DNA of 12,064 bases. Origin: Candidatus Magasanikbacteria bacterium RIFOXYD12_FULL_33_17 (GTDB lineage: Bacteria > Patescibacteriota > Patescibacteriia > Magasanikbacterales > UBA922). The stretch is taken from the NCBI GenBank assembly GCA_001783255.1, contig MFRB01000006.1:1-12064 (forward strand), read 5' to 3'. A program made the translations under genes and the position numbers. Position 1 is the first letter of the stretch; every line of letters begins with the position of its first letter. A model generated the notes under the pieces. The model did not search any database. It was not told the DNA's origin and saw only the letters and a list, made by a program, of their open reading frames with translations. Shown here piece by piece: positions 1 through 6,178 of the stretch.

Positions 1-1416
1 GCCAAAAATACCATGTTTATGACTATAGCCTCTGTATTACAGAAGGTTATATCTTTTGTTTACTTCGCTATTGTTGCGCGTCAGATAGGAGCTACAGATA
101 CTGGTAAGTATTTTTTTGCTTTATCTTTCACAACTATTTTTGTGGTTTTCGTTGACATGGGTTTGACCAATGTTTTGATAAGAGAAGGTTCAAAAATAAA
201 AGAAAAAATACAAGATTATTTTTCTAGTATTTTATTTGTAAAATTATTTTTTGGGATACTTAGTTATTTGACTGTTTTTGTGGTTATTAGATTAATGGGT
301 TATGAAGTAGAAACTAGAATTTTAGTTTATGTTTCTGCTATTACGATGTTGTTTGATTCTACTAATCTTACTTTGTATGGGACTTTGCGTGCTTATGGAA
401 ATTTGAAATATGAATCAATTGGTTTGAGTGTTAGTCAAGCTCTTACTTTTATTTTAGGTACAGTATTTTTATTTGCAGGTAAGCCTTTGATATATTTGAT
501 GTATGCTTTCCTTATTCCAAGTGTTTTGAATACTATTTATGTTAGTTTCATTGTCAGATTCAAATATCATCTCAAATTTAGACCAAAATACAACAAAGAA
601 GTACTGAAATATATTATTCCTATAGTCATACCATTTGCTTTGGCAGCTATTTTTGGTCGTGTATACTCTTTTATTGATTCTATATTTTTGTCTAAGATTT
701 CAGGAGATCAAGTTTTGGGTTGGTATAGCGTCCCTTCAAAAATTGCTTATGCTTTGAATTTTATACCAATGGCCTTGGTTGCGGCTCTTTACCCAAAATT
801 TAGTGAATATTTTGTGCATGATAAAAATAAATTGAGTTTCGCCTTTCATCAAAGTATTAAGTATTTGTTGTTAGTATCACTACCTTTTACTGTCATTATT
901 CTGTTATTATCACAAGATATTATTGTGGCTTTTTTTAGAAGTGAATATTTGAATTCTGTTTTACCATTGAAAATTCTTATGTTGGGTGTTATTTTTGCTT
1001 TTTTCAATTTTATTTTTGGAGCAATTCTAAATGCTTGTGATAGACAAAAAATTCAAACAACTTTGGTAGGAATGATGATGGTGGTCAATATTGCTTTGAA
1101 TTTGTTGTTAATACCTCGTTTTGGGGCTGTAGGAGCTTCTTTTGCCGCTTTATTTGGCAATATTGGATTATCTTTCATAAGTTTGTTTTTTATCACTAAA
1201 TTTCAAAAAATTGATTTTAATTTTTTCAATAGATTATTTGTACAGCTGTTGCTAACTATATTGGTAATGTTTGGAGTGACTTTTTATATAGACAAATATT
1301 TTGGATTTATTATAGCCTTTTTTGCTGGTTCATTAGCTTATTTGCTTATGTTGTTTGTTACCAAAACTATAACCAAAAAACAGATTTTGGAAATGATGAG
1401 TTTAACTTCTAAGTAA
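1..1416 (+). CDS. Oligosaccharide/polysaccharide flippase (Wzx/MurJ-like), 5' end cut by window edge
   Basis: This is an integral membrane protein made almost entirely of hydrophobic helices, about 12 to 14 of them, with short basic loops. The opening SVLQKVISFVYFAIVARQIG followed by TGKYFFALSF is the typical first helix pair of the MOP-superfamily polysaccharide flippases (Wzx/RfbX type). These move lipid-linked sugar units across the cytoplasmic membrane. The first ATG is at 13, but the reading frame is open to base 1 (A-K-N-T before the Met), and family members normally have residues there, so the true start probably lies upstream of the window. The visible 467 residues are close to full family length. 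The gene ends in TAA at 1414, inside the left arm of an inverted repeat. The glycosyltransferase gene follows 67 bases later on the same strand, which suggests a surface-glycan cluster. The substrate cannot be told from sequence, and a MurJ-like role is less likely but not excluded. Confidence 0.85.
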   Translation, partial: AKNTMFMTIASVLQKVISFVYFAIVARQIGATDTGKYFFALSFTTIFVVFVDMGLTNVLIREGSKIKEKIQDYFSSILFVKLFFGILSYLTVFVVIRLMGYEVETRILVYVSAITMLFDSTNLTLYGTLRAYGNLKYESIGLSVSQALTFILGTVFLFAGKPLIYLMYAFLIPSVLNTIYVSFIVRFKYHLKFRPKYNKEVLKYIIPIVIPFALAAIFGRVYSFIDSIFLSKISGDQVLGWYSVPSKIAYALNFIPMALVAALYPKFSEYFVHDKNKLSFAFHQSIKYLLLVSLPFTVIILLLSQDIIVAFFRSEYLNSVLPLKILMLGVIFAFFNFIFGAILNACDRQKIQTTLVGMMMVVNIALNLLLIPRFGAVGASFAALFGNIGLSFISLFFITKFQKIDFNFFNRLFVQLLLTILVMFGVTFYIDKYFGFIIAFFAGSLAYLLMLFVTKTITKKQILEMMSLTSK

Positions 1417-1469
1417 CTCAAGACTTTAGTCTTGAATACACGCTTTTCAGAACTTTAGTTCTGAGTTAC
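1413..1469. repeat. Compound inverted repeat (REP/MITE-like): outer arms enclosing two hairpins
   Basis: The outer arms gtaactca (1413-1420) and tgagttac (1462-1469) are exact reverse complements. Inside them lie two near-identical palindromes: tcaagact-tt-agtcttga (1418-1435) and tcagaact-tt-agttctga (1447-1464). Both share the core aact/gact-tt-agt. The element fills almost the whole gap between the flippase and glycosyltransferase genes and overlaps the flippase stop codon. It has no T-run, so it is not a classic terminator. The layout resembles bacterial REP/BIME-type extragenic palindromes. Confidence 0.75.
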
Positions 1470-1483
1470 ATAAATTATTTTTT

Positions 1484-2632
1484 ATGAAAAAAACATTAAT
1501 CATAACATTAGAATTTCCACCACAAATCGGTGGTATTGCTACCTATGTGGATCAGTTTGCTTCTGCTTTGGATCCTGAAAAAGTAGTAGTATTAGCACCA
1601 TTGTATAAAGACAAAAAAATAGTAGAAAATTTTGATAAGCAAAGAAAATATCAAATAATTCGTAAAAAATTATTGTTCCCTAAATTTTTTTGGCCACGTT
1701 GGCTCAAGATGTTTTGGCAAGTAAGAAAAATTGTCAAAGAAGAAAAAATTGAAATTATTTTGATAAATCATGTTTTACCAGTTGGTTATATTGGTACTTT
1801 GATAAAAAGATTTTTGAAAGTTCCTTTTCTTATTCTGTCACATGGAACTGATGTTATTTATGCGACTAAAAATAAGTGGAAGACTAATAGATTAAAAAAA
1901 ATAATTTTGCAAGCTGAACAAGTAGTCTTTAATAGTGATTCTTTGATGAGACGTTTTTTGATAAAATTACCTGAGTTTAGTACTAAATCGCTTGTAGTTT
2001 ATCCTTGTCCTGATGCTGATTTTTTGATACCACCTCCAAAACAAGAAACAGATTTTTTGCGTGAAAAATTAGCTTTGCAAGGTAAAAAAGTGATTTTGAC
2101 AGTAGCTCGTATGGAAGATGGTAAAGGATTTCCACATTTAGTTAGAACTTTACCAAAAATTTTGCAAAAAGAACCTCATGTTGTTTGGTTGATAGTAGGG
2201 GATGGACCAAAAAAAGAACAAGTTATGAAAGATATCCAAAAACATTCTTTACAAAATGTGGTTAGATATATTGGGCAAGTTCCTCATAATGAAATTAAAA
2301 AATATTATTATTTGGCTGATTTGTTTGTCTTGTTTACGCATCCTGATGAAGGTAGAGAAGAAGGTCTTGGTTTGGTGTTTTTGGAAGCCGAAAGTTGTGG
2401 TCTACCAGTTTTGGCTGGTAAAAGTGGTGGTGTGGAAGAAGCTGTCTTGCATACTCAGACTGGTATTGTAATTGATATTAGACAAAATGCTATGGCTATG
2501 GATGAGACAGTGGTAGAGATGTTGAAAAATGAAGAATATGCCAAATCTCTTGCTAAAAATGCCTTAGATAGAATAAAAACAGAATTTATTTGGGAGAGAC
2601 AGTTGTACAAGTTAAAAAACTGGATAGGTTAA
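1484..2632 (+). CDS. GT4-family glycosyltransferase (GT-B fold)
   Basis: The 382-residue protein has a two-domain GT-B architecture and is of normal length for family GT4. The N-terminal acceptor domain begins LEFPPQIGGIATYV (residues 9-22), with the glycine-rich loop typical of the family. HGTD is at 120-123. The C-terminal nucleotide-sugar domain starts near residue 200 (VILTVARMEDGKGF, with R209 and K214 of the donor-phosphate site), then IVGDGP at 237-242. The EX7E motif is E293 to E301 within EEGLGLVFLEA, followed by GLPVLAGKSGGVEEAV. These enzymes transfer a sugar from an activated donor to a lipid or glycan acceptor at the cytoplasmic face of the membrane. The upstream flippase suggests a role in surface polysaccharide or glycolipid assembly. 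Donor and acceptor cannot be assigned. No Shine-Dalgarno sequence precedes the ATG. Confidence 0.92.
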   Translation: MKKTLIITLEFPPQIGGIATYVDQFASALDPEKVVVLAPLYKDKKIVENFDKQRKYQIIRKKLLFPKFFWPRWLKMFWQVRKIVKEEKIEIILINHVLPVGYIGTLIKRFLKVPFLILSHGTDVIYATKNKWKTNRLKKIILQAEQVVFNSDSLMRRFLIKLPEFSTKSLVVYPCPDADFLIPPPKQETDFLREKLALQGKKVILTVARMEDGKGFPHLVRTLPKILQKEPHVVWLIVGDGPKKEQVMKDIQKHSLQNVVRYIGQVPHNEIKKYYYLADLFVLFTHPDEGREEGLGLVFLEAESCGLPVLAGKSGGVEEAVLHTQTGIVIDIRQNAMAMDETVVEMLKNEEYAKSLAKNALDRIKTEFIWERQLYKLKNWIG

Positions 2633-2635
2633 ATG

Positions 2636-2704
2636 GGATACGAAATACGAAACGTACGAAAGTACGAAAACTTAGTAGTTCGTATGTTTGTAATTTTCGT
2701 ATCC
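2636..2704. repeat. Second compound inverted repeat, 10-bp outer arms with internal hairpins
   Basis: The arms ggatacgaaa (2636-2645) and tttcgtatcc (2695-2704) are perfect reverse complements. Between them cgtac-gaaa-gtacg (2653-2666) forms a 5-bp stem closed by a GNRA-type tetraloop. A competing imperfect stem joins 2663-2672 and 2677-2684 around tagt. The motif tacgaaa recurs several times within the element. It starts 3 bases after the glycosyltransferase stop codon. Outer arms enclosing two inner hairpins is the same layout as the element at 1413-1469, but the sequence is unrelated. There is no T-run, so this is more likely a repeat element than a terminator. Confidence 0.72.
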
Positions 2705-2737
2705 AGATAATTTAAACTTATTTAAACAAAAAGTACT

Positions 2738-3346
2738 ATGGATATCAAATTAAAAGAGAAGGAAAAAATAGTATCAGAAGTTTTACAATACGGTCTTACC
2801 AAAATTTGGGGATATTTTTCAGGCTTTGCTTGTTTAGTTTTTGCCTCTTTTTTTATGTTTTGGTTTTTTGATCATGATTGGTGGGGAATAAGTTTGTTTT
2901 CTTTATTACTTTTTTGTGGTTTTTTTATCATTTTTAGAAATTATTATTTGTGGAAAAAAAATGTTTTTTATATTACGACGCATCGTTTGATAGATTCAGA
3001 ACAACGTGGTTTTTTTGAGCGTATTGTGTCAGAAATTCCTTATGATCAGATTGAAGATGTTCATGGTAAAATAAAAGGTTTTTTTGGTATAGTTTTACGT
3101 TTTGGAAATGTAACTATTCAAACTGGTAGTGGCAAAGTAAAAATTGTGTTAAGCAATATTAAAAGACCTTTACAATTACAACAACATATAAATGAAATGA
3201 GAGAAAGTTACTTGTCTAAGAATATTCATAATTTTAGTGGTGATATTGCAGAGGCTATTACTAACAAATTGTATGAATTAGAGTTGCCTGATTTATATAA
3301 AGTTAAAAAAGTTTTAGATAGTAGGTTAAATAAGCTTAGTAAATAG
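2738..3346 (+). CDS. Two-TM membrane protein with bacterial PH domain (YdbS/YdbT-like)
   Basis: The 202-residue protein starts LKEKEKIV, a typical lead-in for the bacterial bPH2 family. Two transmembrane helices follow (about residues 24-44 and 50-68), with a short aromatic turn DHDWWG between them. A PH-like beta domain then runs from about 75 to 155: FYITTHRLIDSEQRGFF, IPYDQIEDVHGKIKGFFGIVLRFGNVTIQTG. The family anchors a PH domain to the cytoplasmic membrane, and its molecular role is poorly known. The last 45 residues are a charged helical tail (AEAITNKLYELELPDLYKVKKVLDSR) outside the usual domain. The gene ends in TAG. A promoter for the next gene follows, so this is probably the last gene of the flippase/glycosyltransferase unit. 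The start is chosen for the full hydrophilic N-terminus, and no Shine-Dalgarno sequence is visible. Confidence 0.82.
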   Translation: MDIKLKEKEKIVSEVLQYGLTKIWGYFSGFACLVFASFFMFWFFDHDWWGISLFSLLLFCGFFIIFRNYYLWKKNVFYITTHRLIDSEQRGFFERIVSEIPYDQIEDVHGKIKGFFGIVLRFGNVTIQTGSGKVKIVLSNIKRPLQLQQHINEMRESYLSKNIHNFSGDIAEAITNKLYELELPDLYKVKKVLDSRLNKLSK

Positions 3347-3402
3347 AATTTGAAATTTTTGTTAGATTAGTAACGTATTAATTATTAGTTATAATAATAA
3401 AG

Positions 3403-3431
3403 TTTAATTTTACTCTAATCTGTGCTATAAT
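3403..3431 (+). promoter_or_regulatory. Extended -10 promoter for the divisome/PPIase genes
   Basis: A perfect -10 box TATAAT (3426-3431) is preceded by TG-C (3423-3425), an extended -10. The weak -35 TTTAAT (3403-3408) lies 17 bases upstream. Transcription would begin near 3438, about 28 bases before the ATG at 3466. The string tgtg-n-tataat is repeated almost exactly before ftsE. Confidence 0.62.
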
Positions 3432-3465
3432 AATATAAATCAGCCTATCTTAATTACTTGTTTTC

Positions 3466-3894
3466 ATGGCTATAGACAACAAACAAAAAGTCGATTTTAA
3501 AAAGCGGTTTTTTAGCTCGCGCTTGTTTTTGTTTATTATGTTGGGTATTGCTGTAGTTGTAGCTGTTGGTTATGCTAGAGCTTATTATCAAGATTACAAA
3601 ATTAAGCAAGAAATAAAAAGTTTACAAGATGAAGTGTCTTCTTTGCAAAAGAAGAAAATACAAAGTTTGGATCTTTTGAAGTATGTTTCTAGTACTGCTT
3701 ATACAGAAGATCAAGCTAGAATAGAATTGAATATGAAAAAACCAGGGGAAAATGTGGTTTTTGTAAATAATTCTGAAAATAGTGACAAACAAGCTGTGGA
3801 TGTTTATCAAGAAGTGGATAGTGGACAATTTGTTTCAAATCCTTTAAAATGGTTATATTATTTTATTCATAAACCTCTGACCCAAGAGGAATAA
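3466..3894 (+). CDS. Septum formation initiator family protein (FtsB/DivIC-like)
   Basis: This is a 142-residue bitopic membrane protein. A basic cytoplasmic N-terminus (residues 1-18, KQKVDFKKRFFSSR) precedes one transmembrane helix (about 19-37). A heptad-type coiled coil follows (about 43-68, IKQEIKSLQDEVSSLQKKK). The conserved FtsB/DivIC tail is present: AYTEDQARIELNMKKPGENVVFV (79-100), in which the acidic/Arg and KKPGE parts are the family signature. FtsB/DivIC proteins link FtsL and FtsQ/DivIB and help activate septal peptidoglycan synthesis. The C-terminal 40 residues are less conserved. The gene has its own promoter 35 bases upstream, and 9 bases separate it from the PPIase gene, so the two are probably co-transcribed. 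FtsB versus DivIC naming cannot be settled from sequence. Confidence 0.82.
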   Translation: MAIDNKQKVDFKKRFFSSRLFLFIMLGIAVVVAVGYARAYYQDYKIKQEIKSLQDEVSSLQKKKIQSLDLLKYVSSTAYTEDQARIELNMKKPGENVVFVNNSENSDKQAVDVYQEVDSGQFVSNPLKWLYYFIHKPLTQEE

Positions 3895-3903
3895 TTAAGA
3901 ATT

Positions 3904-5013
3904 ATGTCAGAAGAACAAAACATGTCTCCAAAAATGGAGGAAAAATCTACAGAAATGACTCCTAGTCAGGAAGAGTCAAATATTTCAACAATCAAAAAAC
4001 AAAGTCCACTTATGATGATTTTGGGTGGTTTTGTGGTAGCTTTGATTCTTGGTTTTGGTATTTTTTATGGTGTAACTTTATCTCAAGTCAAGAATTTATC
4101 TAGAAGTAATTTTACTTTGAAATCTGCTGCATTGTTGAATTTGTCAATTGCTAGTATCAATGGTAAAAAAGTACTTTATAGTGAATATGTTGATAATATT
4201 CAAGCTATGGAAAAATTTTATCAGACAGATGATTCTGGTCAGCAAGTACCTACTGATGCTGAAAGATCAGATTTTGTTTTGAGTCGTTTACTTGTGAATA
4301 ACTTGATAGCACAAGTTGCCAAAGATATGGATGTTAGTGTTACTAAAGCTGATATAGACAAAATAGCTGAAGAACAAATTGTTACAGGTTTCCCTAGTAG
4401 AGAAGATGCTGAAAAGGAAATTATGAATAGATATGGTTGGACTCTTGAGCACTTTTTGCAAGAAATAGTTTATTCAACAGAGCTTGAGAAAAAAGTTGCT
4501 GCTAAATATGCTGAGCAACATCCTGTTGATACTAATGCTGATGCTTCTGTTGAAGCACAAGCTATTGAAATTTTACAACAAATAAAAGATGGTGCTGATT
4601 TTGCTGAAATGGCTACACAATTTGGTTCAGATGGTACCAAAGATCAAGGTGGTGATTTAGGTTGGTTTAGTCGTGGTCAAATGGTTGCCGAATTTGAAGA
4701 TGCTGCTTTCTCTTTAAACAAAGGTGAATTGAATCCTGAATTAGTAAAGACACAATTTGGTTATCATGTTTTACAAGTAACTGATAAACGTACTACAAAA
4801 GATGACGCTGGTAATGAAGTTGAAGAAGTACAAGCTCGTCATATCTTATTTCCATTTCAAGAAAGTAATGATGATGCTTTCCGTCTATTTATGAATGAAC
4901 AATTGAAAAATTCAAAAATTGATATAATTGCCAATGTTCATAATCCTTTTGAAGGTTTATTTGATGAAGAAGCTGAACTTCCTGTTACAACTACAGATGA
5001 AGTTGTTCAATAA
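3904..5013 (+). CDS. Membrane-anchored parvulin-type peptidyl-prolyl isomerase (PrsA/SurA-like)
   Basis: The 369-residue protein has an acidic, Ser/Thr-rich cytoplasmic tail (1-32), one transmembrane helix (about 36-59), a SurA-N/PrsA-like helical chaperone region (about 80-200), and a parvulin core (about 214-295). The core reads IKDGADFAEMATQFGSDGTKDQGGDLGWFSRGQMVAEFEDAAFSL...VKTQFGYHVLQV. Such proteins help exported proteins fold on the outer side of the membrane. One feature is odd. The beta-strand with the first catalytic histidine (usually RHIL) is missing just before the core. A perfect ARHILF instead follows the core at residues 311-316, after the short linker TTKDDAGNEVEE. The tail 350-369 is acidic. 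The AGAGGA at about 3885 is 13 bases from the ATG, too far to be a convincing ribosome site. The gene is probably co-transcribed with the upstream FtsB/DivIC-like gene. Confidence 0.87.
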   Translation: MSEEQNMSPKMEEKSTEMTPSQEESNISTIKKQSPLMMILGGFVVALILGFGIFYGVTLSQVKNLSRSNFTLKSAALLNLSIASINGKKVLYSEYVDNIQAMEKFYQTDDSGQQVPTDAERSDFVLSRLLVNNLIAQVAKDMDVSVTKADIDKIAEEQIVTGFPSREDAEKEIMNRYGWTLEHFLQEIVYSTELEKKVAAKYAEQHPVDTNADASVEAQAIEILQQIKDGADFAEMATQFGSDGTKDQGGDLGWFSRGQMVAEFEDAAFSLNKGELNPELVKTQFGYHVLQVTDKRTTKDDAGNEVEEVQARHILFPFQESNDDAFRLFMNEQLKNSKIDIIANVHNPFEGLFDEEAELPVTTTDEVVQ

Positions 5014-5025
5014 ATCATAGTGGTT

Positions 5026-5045
5026 CCTATCTCAAGCGAGATAGG
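5026..5045 (+). other. 8-bp hairpin just upstream of the tRNA-like gene
   Basis: The sequence cctatctc-aagc-gagatagg forms a perfect 8-bp stem with a 4-base loop. It lies 12 bases after the PPIase stop codon and ends 3 bases before the tRNA-like gene. No T-run follows, so it is unlikely to be an intrinsic terminator. It may be an RNA-processing or mRNA 3'-end structure. Confidence 0.5.
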
Positions 5046-5048
5046 TAA

Positions 5049-5131
5049 GCGAATATCGTATAATGGTATTACGTTGATTATAAAGTAATACTTTGTAATT
5101 AAAAATGGGAGTTCGAATCTTCTTATTCGCA
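5049..5131 (+). ncRNA. tRNA-like RNA with a 12-bp anticodon-arm hairpin and no standard anticodon loop
   Basis: Three arms are those of a true tRNA. The acceptor stem has 7 of 7 pairs (5049-5055 with 5124-5130). The D-arm is g-t-a-t / t-t-a-c (5058-5061, 5069-5072) with A14, G18, G19 and A21 present. The T-arm is gggag / cttct (5107-5111, 5119-5123) with loop ttcgaat. T8, G10-C25, the 15-48 A-T pair, G53-C61 and T54-T55-C56-G57-A58 are all kept. In the anticodon arm, 5074-5085 pairs with 5091-5102 in 12 consecutive pairs (two of them G-U), capped by loop taata (5086-5090). A normal tRNA has 5 pairs and a 7-base loop, so this RNA is about 10 bases too long. Opening the top G-C pair gives a 7-base loop gTAATAc with T33, a would-be AAT anticodon and A37, but on an 11-bp stem. 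CCA is not encoded. It may be a tRNA pseudogene, an intron-bearing tRNA of unknown type, or a non-decoding tRNA mimic. The acceptor G1-C2-G3 and TATCGTATAATGG D-arm resemble Gly-type tRNAs. Confidence 0.62.
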
Positions 5132-5152
5132 CAAAAAACATTGATTATCTAA

Positions 5153-5174
5153 ATTGTTTATCTGTATAAACAAT
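5153..5174 (+). other. 9-bp hairpin between the tRNA-like gene and tRNA-Thr
   Basis: The sequence attgtttat-ctgt-ataaacaat is a perfect 9-bp stem with a 4-base loop. It lies 21 bases after the tRNA-like gene and 61 bases before tRNA-Thr. A run gattttttc occurs about 8 bases further on, so a weak terminator is possible but not convincing. A processing signal in a joint tRNA transcript is the alternative. Confidence 0.45.
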
Positions 5175-5235
5175 AGCTCATGATTTTTTCATCAAAAATA
5201 ATTTTTACTGTGGTGAAGAATCTCAATATAAAAAT

Positions 5236-5308
5236 GCCATCCTAGCTCAGCTGGTAGAGCAATGGTATCGTAAACCATAGGTCACGAGTTCGATCCTCGT
5301 GGGTGGCT
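5236..5308 (+). tRNA. tRNA-Thr (anticodon CGT)
   Basis: A complete 73-base cloverleaf is present. The acceptor is gccatcc with gggtggc (one G-U pair), the D-stem gctc / gagc, the anticodon stem atggt / accat with loop at-CGT-aa, the variable loop aggtc, and the T-stem acgag / ctcgt with loop ttcgatc. Anticodon CGT reads the threonine codon ACG, which is uncommon in this AT-rich DNA. The discriminator base is T and CCA is not encoded, so the CCA-adding enzyme must add it. The last 27 bases of the gene and its flank (5286-5312) are duplicated downstream, interrupted by a palindrome. Confidence 0.96.
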
Positions 5309-5377
5309 CTATCGGGATAAACCGTAGTTTATAGTTTCAAGTTCTGTCATAGGCTTTATTTTGAAATAATAATTTTA

Positions 5378-5434
5378 GAGTTCTCCGCCCAAGGCGGATC
5401 CGCCTTGGGCGGAGATCCTCGTGGGTGGCTCTAT
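5378..5434 (+). repeat. Partial copy of the tRNA-Thr 3' end, split by a palindromic insert
   Basis: The strings gagttc (5378-5383) and gatcctcgtgggtggctct plus at (5414-5434) together match 5286-5312 of tRNA-Thr and its flank without mismatch. In the tRNA they are contiguous. Here a 30-base palindrome (5384-5413) separates them, in the position of the T-loop between ttc and gat. A 3'-tRNA duplicate of this kind is often an attachment-site remnant or the product of local duplication. Only 65 bases separate it from the intact gene, so no mobile element lies between the copies. Confidence 0.85.
5384..5413. repeat. Perfect GC-rich 30-bp palindrome inserted in the tRNA fragment
   Basis: The half tccgcccaaggcgga (5384-5398) is followed directly by its exact reverse complement tccgccttgggcgga (5399-5413), with no spacer and ggatcc at the centre. 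With neighbouring bases the symmetry extends to 34. Twenty-two of the 30 bases are G or C, in sharp contrast to the AT-rich surroundings, which points to a separate origin. It encodes no protein and has no T-run. Confidence 0.85.
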
Positions 5435-5471
5435 TTTAAAATAAAAAATTATAGCACGAAATTTTTTTTTG

Positions 5472-5480
5472 TGTTATAAT
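5472..5480 (+). promoter_or_regulatory. Extended -10 promoter of ftsE, predicted leaderless
   Basis: The extended -10 element is TG-T-TATAAT, with TATAAT at 5475-5480. No good -35 is seen 16-18 bases upstream. Only 8 bases lie between the -10 box and the ATG at 5489. Transcription starting the usual 7 or so bases downstream would therefore begin at or within 2 bases of the start codon, giving a leaderless mRNA. Confidence 0.6.
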
Positions 5481-5488
5481 ATTTACAT

Positions 5489-6169
5489 ATGATTACTTTC
5501 AAAAGTGTTACAAAAAAATATACCGCAGATAGCATGGGTTTGAATGGCATTGATTTACATATAGAATCAGGAGAATTTGTTTCTATTGTTGGTCAGAGTG
5601 GGACTGGTAAAACAACCATGATCAAATTACTTATTGCTGAAGAAAAAGTTACTTCTGGTATTATTGAAATAGGTGGTTGGGATATTACTAGACTTTCTGA
5701 TTCTGATATTCCTTTGCTACGTCGTCAGATAGGTGTTATTTTTCAAGATTTCAAATTGTTGCCAAAGAAAACTGTAGCTGAAAATGTTTCATTTGCTTTG
5801 GAGGTCGCTGGAGAAAAACGCTTACGTATCAAGCAAGTAGTACCTAGAGTATTAGATATTGTGGGTCTTAGTCATAAAGTAGATAGATATCCACACCAAT
5901 TATCTGGAGGAGAACAACAACGTGTTGCTATGGCACGTTCTTTGGTTCATAGACCAAAAATTTTGTTGGCTGATGAACCTACTGGAAATTTGGATTCTAT
6001 AAATACTCAAGAAATTATAGATATTTTGAAAAAAATAAATGAATTTGGCACTACTATTTTGCTTGTTACTCACAATAGGGAAGTGGTAAATCAACTAAAA
6101 CGTCGCGTAGTAACTCTTCATGACGGTAAAATTATTTCCGATGAAGATAAAGGTAAGTATCGTTTATAA
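5489..6169 (+). CDS. ftsE: Cell division ATP-binding protein FtsE
   Basis: The 226-residue ABC ATPase is of standard FtsE length. Walker A is GQSGTGKTT (35-43), the Q-loop Q86 lies in IFQDFKLLPKKTVAENV, and the signature LSGGEQQR spans 138-145. Walker B is ILLADEP (158-164), the D-loop is NLDS (167-170), and the switch histidine is H195 in LLVTHN. The DFKLLPKKTVAENV segment is typical of FtsE and separates it from LolD/MacB-type relatives. FtsE drives the FtsX membrane protein at the division site, where the complex controls peptidoglycan hydrolases and divisome activity. The ftsX gene begins 9 bases after its TAA, so they form a two-gene operon. The start at 5489 agrees with the promoter directly upstream and with the usual MITF start. 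Confidence 0.96.
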   Translation: MITFKSVTKKYTADSMGLNGIDLHIESGEFVSIVGQSGTGKTTMIKLLIAEEKVTSGIIEIGGWDITRLSDSDIPLLRRQIGVIFQDFKLLPKKTVAENVSFALEVAGEKRLRIKQVVPRVLDIVGLSHKVDRYPHQLSGGEQQRVAMARSLVHRPKILLADEPTGNLDSINTQEIIDILKKINEFGTTILLVTHNREVVNQLKRRVVTLHDGKIISDEDKGKYRL

Positions 6170-6178
6170 TTTAAATCT

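Noticed and set aside
3364..3421. Inverted repeat agattag / ctaatct around the ftsB-like promoter as an operator
   Set aside because: Seven bases 44 apart in AT-rich DNA can arise by chance, and no extended symmetry is present.
3885..3903. AGAGGA as ribosome binding site of the PPIase gene
   Set aside because: The spacing of 13 bases to the ATG is too long, and the other genes show no such sites.
5026..5045. Intrinsic terminator after the PPIase gene
   Set aside because: The hairpin is good, but no T-run follows on either strand.
5313..5377. Integrated mobile element between the two tRNA-Thr 3' copies
   Set aside because: Only 65 bases separate the copies, with no ORF, so nothing mobile remains between them.
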